Shown here: piece by piece, positions 8,072 to 16,091 of the stretch
Layout of the letters: every line of letters begins with the position of its first letter
How positions within the stretch are numbered: position 1 is the first letter of the stretch
Notes under the pieces: model-generated
The model's input: only the letters and a program-made list of their open reading frames with translations
What the model was told of the DNA's origin: nothing
Databases searched by the model: none
Position numbers and translations under genes: made by a program
From: Cytobacillus sp. S13-E01
GTDB taxonomy: Bacteria > Bacillota > Bacilli > Bacillales > Bacillaceae_L
DNA length: 64,000 nucleotides
Assembly: GCF_029193815.1 (NCBI RefSeq)
Contig: NZ_JARFVC010000002.1
Coordinates: forward strand, 62,001-126,000
Direction: 5' to 3'

Positions 8072-8790
8072 TTAGTATTAAAAATTTATCCAAGTCCTTT
8101 GGTGACCTTCAAGTCTTAAAAAGTATCGACCTAGACATAGAGGAAAAAGAAGTTGTTGTGTTAATAGGTGCCAGTGGTTCTGGTAAAAGTACCCTACTCC
8201 GTTGTGTGAACTTTCTAGAGTTAGCACAAGGTGGTGAGATCACTATTGACTCTGAAAAAGTGAATCCTGTTAAAACTTCATTGAATAAAGTCCGAGAAAA
8301 AGTCGGAATGGTATTTCAACATTTTAATCTATTTCCACATAAAACAGTGCTTGAAAATATTACTGAAGCCCCTATTTTTGTAAAAGGTGAATCAAAAGCT
8401 GATGCTAGTTCGAAGGCTATGAAACTATTAGAAAAAGTGGGACTAGTGGATAAAGCAAGCTTCTACCCCGATCAATTATCTGGCGGCCAAAAACAGCGTG
8501 TCGCCATTGCAAGAGCACTGGCAATGGAACCAAAAGTCATGCTATTCGATGAACCGACATCTGCACTAGACCCTGAACTTGTTGGAGAAGTACTACAAGT
8601 CATGAAGGATTTAGCAAAAGAAGGAATGACGATGGTAATCGTCACTCATGAAATGGGATTTGCAAAAGAAGTCGCTGACCGTGTGATCATGCTTGCTGAC
8701 GGTAATATAATAGAAGAAGGACATCCGGATGAAATCTTTAATGCTCCTAAACATGAGCGGACTCAGAGATTTTTAAGTCAAATTTTGTAA
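8068..8790 (+). CDS. Amino-acid (lysine) ABC transporter ATP-binding protein
   Basis: 240 residues, the normal length for GlnQ/HisP-type ATPases. Walker A is GASGSGKST, the Q-loop is [11 protein letters not shown], the ABC signature is [15 protein letters not shown], Walker B is [14 protein letters not shown], and the switch histidine lies in [10 protein letters not shown]. It overlaps the permease by ATGA, so the last two genes are translationally coupled. With the binding lipoprotein it completes a three-gene importer; cytoplasmic ATP hydrolysis drives uptake. Confidence 0.94.
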   Translation: MISIKNLSKSFGDLQVLKSIDLDIEEKEVVVLIGASGSGKSTLLRCVNFLELAQGGEITIDSEKVNPVKTSLNKVREKVGMVFQHFNLFPHKTVLENITEAPIFVKGESKADASSKAMKLLEKVGLVDKASFYPDQLSGGQKQRVAIARALAMEPKVMLFDEPTSALDPELVGEVLQVMKDLAKEGMTMVIVTHEMGFAKEVADRVIMLADGNIIEEGHPDEIFNAPKHERTQRFLSQIL

Positions 8791-8887
8791 ACAGCAGCCT
8801 TAGAGCTGAGTTGATCGGTTTGTCAGAAATGTCACTATTTTTGTGGCTTTTTATGATCTGGTAATGACACAGTTAAGGTTTAATTGA

Positions 8888-8936
8888 AAAGAGCCAAGTC
8901 AAGTTTCATGTATAAACTTGACTTGGCTCTTTAATA
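8888..8936 (+). terminator. Terminator of the lysine ABC transporter operon
   Basis: A perfect 19-bp stem beginning AAAGAGCCAAGTCAAGTTT (8888-8906) pairs with 8914-8932 around a 7-base loop. It ends CTCTTTAATA. The T-run is short but the stem is very strong. Confidence 0.75.
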
Positions 8937-9273
8937 CTAAAAGAAACCTCTGACCAAATTCTGCATCACTTATTTTTCCTTCGACAGAGTCCATTACCCA
9001 TACTTTTTAAACCGAAATCTTTAGATAATTTTTGTTCTCTTTTTCTAACACATAAAAAGATAATCAACGAATAAGCATAGTAAATGTGATGATCAAACTA
9101 CATAAGAGACTTTCTTAGTTAAGGTAATAATTACCACCAATTTTTTTGACCATGCATCATTTAAACCCCTTGAAAAATCCAATCTTTCTAAGTGACAACG
9201 ACAAATAAATCTGTGATAATTTACACACACTCTAAAATGCAGGGTGACACAGTTTTTTAGTAGGAGTGACAGT
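8937..9273. other. Intergenic region before the glycosyltransferase
   Basis: I see no gene or RNA here. Short minus-strand open stretches (for example around 8950-9020) lack ribosome binding sites and family resemblance. The stretch ends with AGTAGGAGTGACAGT, the ribosome binding site of the next gene. Confidence 0.4.
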
Positions 9274-10269
9274 ATGAAGGTTGTATTAGTAACACCCAAT
9301 TTTCATCAACCGCGCGGAAACACTGTAACTGTTCAGCGCATTGCGGATAAATTGGAAAATCAAAAGATTGAAACGGAAATTATTTCAGTAACAGAAGACC
9401 ATAAGATACGTACTTTACCACGTGCAGATGTGGTTCATGGCTTTCATGCCTATCGCTTTTTTAAGTTTATTGAAGGGCTAGAAGACCCGATTGAATCGTA
9501 TGTGTTAACCATTACAGGCACAGATTTGAATCATGATTTATTTGATAGCCATAAACGTGCGGATGTGATTAAATCGGTTACACAGGCAAAGGTTATCCAC
9601 GTCTTTAACGACAATGCAAAGAATTTGTTGACAAAAGAAGTACCCTCTGTCGCAGAAAAAATATACGTAATACCCCAAGGGACAAGTGAACTTAATGATA
9701 CAGATTTAGCGATTAACAAAGAAGCTAACACGTTTTTATTTGTTCTCCCCGCTGGGATAAGGAAAGTAAAAAACATTCCATTTGCAATCAATATGCTTAC
9801 GACTCTATACGAAAAATACCCACATATTCGCCTTTTAATCGTAGGTCCTATAATTGAAGAGGATGAAGGTAAACTTGTAGAGGATTTAGTTGAAAAAAAC
9901 AAGGAGTGGGTACAATATATAGGACAAGTCCCACATAAAAGTATGGGCGCTATCTATAGGAATGCTGACGCGATGCTTAACACCTCCTTTTCAGAAGGTC
10001 AGTCAACTGCCATTATTGAAGCAATGGGCTATGGGTTACCTGTTTTAGTTTCAGCGAATGAAGGAAACTTAAGTCTTGTAGCACATAAAGAAACTGGCTT
10101 TGTTTATAGTAAACCGATCGAATTTCTTGATTATGCAGCGCAATTAGTTAATAATAACGAAGTAAGAGAAAATCTTGGAGAGTATGCCCAGAGTTATATT
10201 GCTAAATATCATTCGAATTCTTACGAAATTGATACATTAGTGAAAATCTATAAATATGCGCAAAAATAA
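9274..10269 (+). CDS. GT4-type glycosyltransferase, SenB-like by context
   Basis: 331 residues with a GT-B fold. The N-terminal domain starts MKVVLVTPNFHQPRGNTVTV and has the short LTITGTDLNHDL segment. The C-terminal domain has LLIVGPIIEEDEG, the VQYIGQVPHKSMGAIYRNAD strand-helix pair, and the nucleotide-sugar motif SFSEGQSTAIIEAMGYGLPVL with its Glu-x7-Glu type glutamates. The ATG at 9274 follows GGAG. There is no signal peptide. The gene lies about 115 bases before selD on the same strand. The known family of glycosyltransferases that co-occur with selD is SenB, which makes a selenosugar from UDP-GlcNAc and selenophosphate; the TGTDL segment is reminiscent of it. GT4 family is firm; the selenosugar role is inferred. 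Confidence 0.72.
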   Translation: MKVVLVTPNFHQPRGNTVTVQRIADKLENQKIETEIISVTEDHKIRTLPRADVVHGFHAYRFFKFIEGLEDPIESYVLTITGTDLNHDLFDSHKRADVIKSVTQAKVIHVFNDNAKNLLTKEVPSVAEKIYVIPQGTSELNDTDLAINKEANTFLFVLPAGIRKVKNIPFAINMLTTLYEKYPHIRLLIVGPIIEEDEGKLVEDLVEKNKEWVQYIGQVPHKSMGAIYRNADAMLNTSFSEGQSTAIIEAMGYGLPVLVSANEGNLSLVAHKETGFVYSKPIEFLDYAAQLVNNNEVRENLGEYAQSYIAKYHSNSYEIDTLVKIYKYAQK

Positions 10270-10385
10270 TACGCGCACATTTATTCAGATTTAACTTCAA
10301 TATAACCTAATGAGAGGTCCCTTATCATGTTCGTTTTCATTACTCCCAAAGAATTTTTCATATAGTGTAAGAAGGAGTGAGTTAT

Positions 10386-11438
10386 ATGTCTAAAAAAGAA
10401 GAGATTGTTAAGTTAACTTCTTTATCAACTAAAGGTGGTTGAGGATGCAAAATTGGTCCTGAGGACCTGACGCAAGTTCTGCGTCATTTACCAAAAGCTA
10501 TACCAGATCCAAATCTACTTGTCGGTTTAGATACATCAGATGATGCTGGTGTGTATAAAATAAACGAAGACACTGCTCTCGTACAAACATTAGATTTTTT
10601 CACACCTATTGTTGATGATCCCTATATGTTTGGACAAATAGCCGCTGCAAATTCATTAAGCGATGTATACGCCATGGGCGGAAAACCGATCACTGTAATG
10701 AATATTGTTGGCTTTCCAATAAGTACTCTTGATAAGAGTATTTTAGCTCAAATACTCGTTGGCGCTGCAGACAAGGTTAGAGAATCAGGTGCTGCCTTGG
10801 TTGGTGGACACTCCATTGATGATCAAGAGCCAAAGTTTGGTTTATCCGTAACTGGAATTGTTCATCCTGACAGAATTCGATCAAACGCTGGTGCAAAACC
10901 TGGTGACCGCCTCATTTTAACAAAGCCAATTGGTGTTGGAATTCTAACAACTGCCATAAAAAAAGACTTATTAGAAAAAGAAGATCTAGATAATGTAATG
11001 ACTCTAATGGCAACCTTAAACAAAGATGCTGCTGAAGCAATGGAAGACTTCAATGTAAATGCTTGTACGGATGTGACTGGTTTTGGATTACTTGGACACA
11101 CGATTGAATTAGCTGAAGGTAGTAAAGTTGGCGTTACAATTAATAGTAAGGACGTTCCTATTTTACCTAGAACAAAAGAGCTTGCAGAACAAAATATTAT
11201 TCCAGGTGGAACTAGAAAGAATCATAAGTGGCTTTCAGGAAGAATTGAATATGATCCTAGTATTAGTGAGATTGATCAGCTGATCCTTTGTGATGCGATT
11301 ACATCTGGAGGACTACTTATCTCTGTACCTGAGGCTGAAGCTGAAGGACTACAGCGCAGACTTCACGAGAAAAATGTCCCTTCTTCCATTATTGGAGAAG
11401 TAACAAATGAGGCGCCTGGGTGTATTAGAGTAAACTAA
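10386..11438 (+). CDS. selD: Selenide, water dikinase (selenophosphate synthetase) containing selenocysteine at an in-frame UGA
   Basis: 350 residues when the TGA at 10440-10442 (codon 19) is read as selenocysteine, the normal SelD length. It makes selenophosphate from selenide and ATP. Reading from the ATG at 10386 (ribosome binding site AGAAGGAGTGAG) gives MSKKEEIVKLTSLSTKGG-Sec-GCKIGP, the canonical SelD active-site loop where Sec or Cys is followed by Gly-Cys-Lys. Downstream are TSDDAGVY, the ANSLSDVYAMGG ATP/Mg site, ALVGGHSIDDQEPKFG and DVTGFGLLGH. Starting at ATG 10551 would remove the catalytic loop and Lys, so that start is wrong. A stem-loop fitting a bacterial SECIS follows the UGA. 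selA, selB and tRNA-Sec are not in the window. Confidence 0.9.
10468..10486 (+). promoter_or_regulatory. Candidate bacterial SECIS element in selD
   Basis: A perfect 7-bp stem TGACGCA/TGCGTCA with apical loop AGTTC begins 25 bases after the UGA; the loop begins after 32 bases. Known bacterial SECIS elements sit directly downstream of the UGA with a small apical loop carrying a G among its first two bases, here the second. A second small hairpin (GGTCC-TGA-GGACC, 10455-10467) lies between UGA and stem and could stack below it. Confidence 0.65.
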
Positions 11439-11464
11439 AAGGACTCGAACAGAGTCCTTTTTTC
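11438..11464 (+). terminator. Terminator after selD
   Basis: The stem AAAGGACTC/GAGTCCTTT has a 5-base loop and continues into TTTTTTC immediately after the selD stop. It separates selD from the following ABC transporter, which must use its own promoter. Confidence 0.88.
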
Positions 11465-11543
11465 AAATAAGAGTAATCGGCTTTATTAGGTATTTGTCAA
11501 GGGTTAATACAGTCCAATTTTCATTTGAAGAGGAGAAATGACG

Positions 11544-12446
11544 ATGAAAAAAATTTTTTTAATTATCTTCACATTATTTCTAACCCTATTTTTAGCAGCC
11601 TGCAGTGAGGATAATTCAACAGAAAACAATGAACCAACTCAAACGGAAGAAGAGACCTTCACAATTGGCGTTATTCCCTCACAAACTGAAGGATCAATGG
11701 AAGGTGCAATGGATAAATTGCAATCTATATTATCTAAGGATTTAGATCGTAATGTATCTGTTGAAGTTTATCCAGATTATAACGGTGTTGTTGAGGCAAT
11801 GAATTATGACAAAATCGATATGGCCTTTTTCGGTCCATTAACATATGTCGTGGCAAATGAAAAAAGCGGAGCGCAGGCTATTATTACTCAATTAATAGAT
11901 GGTGAACCATTTTACCATTCATATATTATTACACACAAAGACAATCCATTGAATTCGATTGAAGAATTGGTAAATAATGCTAGTGAAACTGATTTTGCAT
12001 TTGGTGATATCAACTCGACTTCAGGCTCTCTTATCCCGTCAATTGAACTACAAGACAGAGGTGTTTACGAATCTGTTGATGAATATGCTTTTAATACAGT
12101 TCGATTCACAGGTTCCCATGACGCTACTGCTTTATCGGTTCAAAATAAGCAAGTTGATGCAGGCGCGATTGATAGTGCAATTTATAATCAGCTTGTTGAA
12201 TCAGGAAAGATTGATGGTGATCAATTTAAAATAATCTGGGAATCTGAGAAATTATTCCAATATCCATGGGCTGTTTCTAAGGATACCGATCCAGATACAA
12301 TAAAACAACTACAAGATTCATTTATAGCCATTGAGGACGAAGAAATTGTAGCTGCATTTGGTGCGACCGGTTTTACAACTGCCTCAAACCAAGATTATGA
12401 AAGTATAAGGCAAGCTGCAATTAAACAGGGAATTATTAACGAATAG
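11544..12446 (+). CDS. phnD: PhnD-type ABC transporter substrate-binding lipoprotein
   Basis: 300 residues. MKKIFLIIFTLFLTLFLAAC is a lipoprotein signal with lipobox LAAC. The mature part is a phosphate/phosphite/phosphonate-binding domain: FTIGVIPSQTEGSM, VEVYPDYNGVVEAMNYDKIDMAFFGPLTY, and FGDINSTSGSLIP. I choose ATG 11544 over 11538 because GAGGAG is 8 bases from the former and only 2 from the latter. It starts a phnD-phnE-phnC importer. Related binding proteins carry phosphonates, phosphite or other tetrahedral oxyanions; no C-P lyase or phosphonatase gene is nearby, so the ligand is open. The location directly behind selD leaves a selenium oxyanion possible but untested. Confidence 0.88.
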   Translation: MKKIFLIIFTLFLTLFLAACSEDNSTENNEPTQTEEETFTIGVIPSQTEGSMEGAMDKLQSILSKDLDRNVSVEVYPDYNGVVEAMNYDKIDMAFFGPLTYVVANEKSGAQAIITQLIDGEPFYHSYIITHKDNPLNSIEELVNNASETDFAFGDINSTSGSLIPSIELQDRGVYESVDEYAFNTVRFTGSHDATALSVQNKQVDAGAIDSAIYNQLVESGKIDGDQFKIIWESEKLFQYPWAVSKDTDPDTIKQLQDSFIAIEDEEIVAAFGATGFTTASNQDYESIRQAAIKQGIINE

Positions 12447-12458
12447 AGCTGATTAAAA

Positions 12459-13214
12459 GTGTGGTTTAAACGTCGTAGTATCTTTACCATCATTCTGCTG
12501 ACTATTGCGGTCTCTATAAGCATGAAGTTAACAGAATTTGACCTTTCAAAATTTAGAGATTTCAGAAATATGATTGACTTTCTATCACAATGGTTTCCGA
12601 TGAACTTCTCTGCGTTACCTAAGATGCTTGAGGACAGTTTTGAAACATTAGCAATGGCGTTCCTTGGTAGCTTTTTTGGACTTATAATTGCACTTCCTAT
12701 AAGCTTTATGGCTGCCCGCAATACATCACCATCGAACCTACTATTTCACACATCTAGGGTTGGTTTAAGCTTTGTTCGATCAATCCCTGAAATTGTGTTT
12801 GGTTTAATATTATTAACAGCACTTGGTCTTGGTCCCTTCCCTGCTGTTTTAGCTATTATGTTCCACAATATTGGCGTACTCGGCAAATTGATTTCAGAAT
12901 TAGTAGAATCTGCTGAACCAGGCCCACATGAGGCAATGAGAGCAGTAGGAGCTAAAAATTGGCTTGCATCAATTTTTAGTATCATCCCACAAATTTGGCC
13001 AAACGTCTTGTCACATTATTTCTACCGATTTGAAGTAGCGATTCGTACATCACTAATACTTGGGTTTATAGGTGGTGGTGGTATTGGCCAACGTCTATTT
13101 AATGATTTTAAAACCTTTCAATACTCTTCTGTCTCGCTTGATGTACTAATCATTATGATCATTGTTGTCATGGTTGATTTTTTCGGCAGTTATGTTAGAA
13201 ATAAAGTAATTTAG
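12459..13214 (+). CDS. phnE: PhnE-type ABC transporter permease
   Basis: About 251 residues from a GTG at 12459, with roughly five to six membrane helices. The transport signature is VRSIPEIVFGLILLTALGLGP, and the EAA-like loop is EAMRAVGAKNWLASIFSIIPQIWPN. The C-terminal IGGGGIGQRLFNDFKTF stretch is typical of PhnE permeases. The ribosome binding site is weak and the gene begins 13 bases after phnD, so coupling to phnD translation is likely. A later ATG near 12523 would cut into the first helix, so the GTG is preferred. Confidence 0.87.
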   Translation: MWFKRRSIFTIILLTIAVSISMKLTEFDLSKFRDFRNMIDFLSQWFPMNFSALPKMLEDSFETLAMAFLGSFFGLIIALPISFMAARNTSPSNLLFHTSRVGLSFVRSIPEIVFGLILLTALGLGPFPAVLAIMFHNIGVLGKLISELVESAEPGPHEAMRAVGAKNWLASIFSIIPQIWPNVLSHYFYRFEVAIRTSLILGFIGGGGIGQRLFNDFKTFQYSSVSLDVLIIMIIVVMVDFFGSYVRNKVI

Positions 13215-13366
13215 CCCCTTTTCTGCAAATGAAAACAATAAGCGAATATATATTTAAAATGTCAAAAAAAGATACCACAAAACTAAGTTTCTAGAGACTT
13301 ATATAAAAGGTATTAAAAAAGCACCAAATTTTATGAAACCAGCCTAATCTAAAAGGAGCAGAGTAT

Positions 13367-14128
13367 ATGATCGAGCTAAAAAATGTATCTGTTCGTTACC
13401 CGGGAACTAATAATCAAGCACTAAAAGCGATGAATCTCACGCTCAAAGAGGGAGAATTTGTTTGTATTTTAGGGAAAAGTGGAGCTGGAAAATCAACTCT
13501 TATCCGTTGCATGAATGGATTACAAAAACCAACCAATGGGGATGTCTATTGGGATCGGAAGCCATTATCAAGCATGAATTCAGAAGAAGAGCGAAAAGTT
13601 CGTAGGGAAATGGGAATGATTTTTCAGCATTTTAACCTTATCCCCCGCTTAACTGTTCTACAAAATGCCCTTACAGGTATGTTTGGTTATCGGAACACAT
13701 TTAAGAATTTGGTTGGATGGTTTACAAAGGAAGAAATAGCCCAGGCTAAACAAGTGATAGCTGATGTAGGACTTTCCGATTTTATAGAGCGAAGAATAGA
13801 ACAATTAAGTGGTGGACAAAAACAAAGGGTTGGTATTGCAAGAGCATTACTACAGGAGCCGAGAGTTTTTCTTGGTGATGAGCCTGTAGCAAGTCTCGAT
13901 CCTGGAACAGCCAATCTCATTTTCACATTACTACAAGAACTACATCAACGCCATAAATTATTAACCGTTATAAATGTACATGATGTTACACTCGCAAAAC
14001 AATATGCTACTAGAATCCTTGCTTTAAAAAATGGAGAATTAATTTTTGATGGGAAACCAGAGGAATTCAGTGAAGAAGCCTATGTTGATACGTATGGGGC
14101 ACATAGAAGATCTTATGTCTTAAATTAA
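13367..14128 (+). CDS. phnC: PhnC-type ABC transporter ATP-binding protein
   Basis: 253 residues. Walker A is GKSGAGKST, the Q-loop region is MIFQHFNLIPRLTVLQNALTG, the signature is [15 protein letters not shown], Walker B is VFLGDEPVASLDPGT, and the switch is VINVHDVTLA. The Gly in LGDEP and INVHD are characteristic of PhnC ATPases. It follows phnE after 152 bases without an obvious terminator, so all three genes may form one transcript in the order D-E-C rather than the more common C-D-E. Confidence 0.9.
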   Translation: MIELKNVSVRYPGTNNQALKAMNLTLKEGEFVCILGKSGAGKSTLIRCMNGLQKPTNGDVYWDRKPLSSMNSEEERKVRREMGMIFQHFNLIPRLTVLQNALTGMFGYRNTFKNLVGWFTKEEIAQAKQVIADVGLSDFIERRIEQLSGGQKQRVGIARALLQEPRVFLGDEPVASLDPGTANLIFTLLQELHQRHKLLTVINVHDVTLAKQYATRILALKNGELIFDGKPEEFSEEAYVDTYGAHRRSYVLN

Positions 14129-14200
14129 AGCACGGCGCCCGGAGCTAGACACTAAACCTAGTTACAAAATTTTCATGCTTTCTTTCTTAGTACAAAAAAA
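14129..14200 (+). repeat. Dispersed intergenic repeat, copy 2
   Basis: GGCGCCCGGAGCTAGACACT, then AAACCTAGTTACAAAATTTT and CTTTCTTTCTTAG directly after phnC. It is the same right-end module as at 26530-26610 and 40236-40290. Confidence 0.75.
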
Positions 14201-14246
14201 GCAAGCACAAATAAAGGAGTGCTTTGTTATGTTAAAAAGCCCATGA

Positions 14247-14855
14247 GTGGTTATAAATCGAGTCGTGTACGACTCAACTGATTCCAATGTCGTCACAACG
14301 GTTAAGACACAACATAAAAAGTCGGTGGTATTAACCTTTGATGATGGACCTAGTAAACTCTTACCGCGAATACTTGATGTATTATATGCAGAAAACGTCC
14401 CTGCTACCTTTTTTTGGCAGTCAAAATTGCTTTTTGCGGAACGTCCCTGGGAAAGAGTGTTGAGTGAAAGCCATGAAATTGGTACCCATTCTACGAAACA
14501 CCTTAATTTAACAAATTTAACTTATGACAAACAATTTCACGATATAGCTAATAGTGTTACCCATATCGAAAACATTACAAAGAAGAAAGTTAAATTCTTC
14601 CGTCCACCATTTGGTCAATATAATACTGATACTATTTCGGTCGCAAAAGCACTTCACTTAACACCTATTATGTGGAAAATTGCTTCTTTGGACTGGGAGC
14701 TAAAAAACGAGCCAGAAAAAATAATCACAAATGTAACAGATCATTTAGAAGATGGAGCCATCATCCTACTGCATGAATTAAAACAAACAGCTGATGTACT
14801 ACCTGAATTAATTAAAGAAATAAAAGGAAAAGGATACCATTTTACAGGGTTATAG
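14247..14855 (+). CDS. Polysaccharide deacetylase; upstream ATG reading frame interrupted by UGA
   Basis: About 202 residues of an NodB-homology carbohydrate esterase 4 domain. Motif 1 is LTFDDGPS (metal and base aspartates), motif 2 is HSTKH, motif 3 is FRPPFGQYN, and HE follows in IILLHE. The best ribosome binding site, AAAGGAG, serves an ATG at 14229. That frame reads MLKSP, meets TGA at 14244-14246, and then continues without interruption into this protein. The GTG at 14247 directly after the TGA could be used by re-initiation. The likeliest explanation is a Trp-to-stop change or a sequence error, but a SECIS-like hairpin follows. There is no signal peptide in the readable part. Confidence 0.75.
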   Translation: MVINRVVYDSTDSNVVTTVKTQHKKSVVLTFDDGPSKLLPRILDVLYAENVPATFFWQSKLLFAERPWERVLSESHEIGTHSTKHLNLTNLTYDKQFHDIANSVTHIENITKKKVKFFRPPFGQYNTDTISVAKALHLTPIMWKIASLDWELKNEPEKIITNVTDHLEDGAIILLHELKQTADVLPELIKEIKGKGYHFTGL

Positions 14856-14895
14856 ATTCTCTAACCCCATTTATTAATTCTAAACAGGAAAAAAT

Positions 14896-14920
14896 GATAA
14901 GGTACAATACGTACCTTATC
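14896..14920. terminator. Bidirectional terminator between convergent genes
   Basis: A perfect 10-bp stem GATAAGGTAC/GTACCTTATC with a 5-base loop lies between the converging deacetylase and ligase genes. Flanking T-runs are weak, but the position fits. Confidence 0.65.
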
Positions 14921-14930
14921 ACTCAAATGA

Positions 14931-16091
14931 CTATGTAAACTTTCGTTGGTCAACTAGTAGTTTTTCACTTTTATTGATTGAGCCAATGCTAACCCTTTTA
15001 ATGACAGGGGTTACACGAATTACATCTTGTAGTCTGGAGACTAGCTCGTCATTGAGCTCATTATTAGATTCTATGGTTATTTCCAATTGGTCTTGATTAC
15101 CACTTCTCGTAACAATTGCCTGAAATGAACGGAGTCCTTCACTTTCTAATACAGCAGCAAGCTGTTTCTCCCTAACGAACATCCCTTTTACTTTTACACC
15201 ATCACTTACTCTACCAAGAATACCTTCAATTCGCTTACCTTCATACCCATCCACCCAACATGATAGGTCGCCTGTGCCAAAGCGGATCAGAGGATAGCTT
15301 TTATCAAACAAGGTTACTACTATTTCTCCCTCCCCACTTTTTACCGTTTCACCAGAGTGAGGATCACAAATCTGAACAATAGCTGATTCTGTCACCTTTA
15401 ATCCAGGACCTATTTTATCTTCAAACGCAATACAACCACAATCTGCCGTTCCATACCCTTCATAAACCTGGATTCCATGTTCAGAACATTTTCTTCTCAT
15501 TTCCGATGTGGTCATTTCTGCCGTAAAAAATACTTTATTAACGACAAGTTCATTACCAATGGTCCACCCTTTTTCCACAGCTGCATCTAGTAAAATAGCA
15601 AAGAAGCTCGGTGTACCAACATAGCCAGTTACCTGAAGGTCTTTCATCACTTGAATTTGCAATTCCCTGTTTCCCGTACCAGCTGGAATAACCGTTGCTC
15701 CTAATTTCCGAAGGGCGGAATCGAACATAAACCCTGCCGGAGATAAATGATATGAAAAGGTATTTTGCACTATATCACCTTCGTCAAAGCCTGCAGCTTC
15801 TAGAGCCTCTGAAAATCTCCAAAAATCATCTTCCTTTGTTTGAGGGTCATAAATAGGGCCCGGTGACATGAAAATTCTTGCCATCTTAGAAGAGGGGATC
15901 GTCGAAAACCCACCAAACGGAGAAAAATCACTTTGTAGCTCTGGTAACCTATCTTTTTTAAGAACAGGTATTTTTTCTAGGTCTGACTCTGACGATATTT
16001 CCTCCGGAGATAATCCAGCATGTAACATAAGTTTTTTAAAGCCCTCTGCATGTTCGAATGCATAAGAAACCATTTCTTGAATGGATGACAA
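14931..16091 (-). CDS. PaaK-like AMP-binding CoA ligase
   Basis: 386 residues of the phenylacetate-CoA ligase branch of the adenylate-forming enzymes, somewhat shorter than PaaK (about 430). The A5-type motif is VYEGYGTADCGCIAFE, the A7/A8 region is YPLIRFGTGDLSCWVDGYEG, and the hinge is GRVSDGVKVKGMFV. The usual N-terminal glycine-rich ATP loop is poorly conserved (FMSPGPIYDP). The start is TTG, placed directly after the TAA of the ABC ATPase, with AGAGGTGG six bases upstream. It is last in a seven-gene operon with a complete branched-chain-type ABC importer and a long-chain acyl-CoA synthetase, so it probably activates an imported carboxylic (aromatic?) acid. The substrate is inferred. Confidence 0.78.
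   Translation of the reverse strand: MSSIQEMVSYAFEHAEGFKKLMLHAGLSPEEISSESDLEKIPVLKKDRLPELQSDFSPFGGFSTIPSSKMARIFMSPGPIYDPQTKEDDFWRFSEALEAAGFDEGDIVQNTFSYHLSPAGFMFDSALRKLGATVIPAGTGNRELQIQVMKDLQVTGYVGTPSFFAILLDAAVEKGWTIGNELVVNKVFFTAEMTTSEMRRKCSEHGIQVYEGYGTADCGCIAFEDKIGPGLKVTESAIVQICDPHSGETVKSGEGEIVVTLFDKSYPLIRFGTGDLSCWVDGYEGKRIEGILGRVSDGVKVKGMFVREKQLAAVLESEGLRSFQAIVTRSGNQDQLEITIESNNELNDELVSRLQDVIRVTPVIKRVSIGSINKSEKLLVDQRKFT

Noticed and set aside
9093-9299. 68-codon minus-strand open frame before the glycosyltransferase
   Set aside because: Overlaps the start and ribosome binding site of the real gene, with no coding signal.
10551-11438. selD starting at ATG 10551
   Set aside because: It would lack the catalytic Sec/Cys-Gly-Cys-Lys loop; the upstream frame through UGA encodes it with a proper start.
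11544-14128. Complete phosphonate degradation cluster
   Set aside because: Only the transporter is present; no C-P lyase, phosphonatase or phosphite dehydrogenase.
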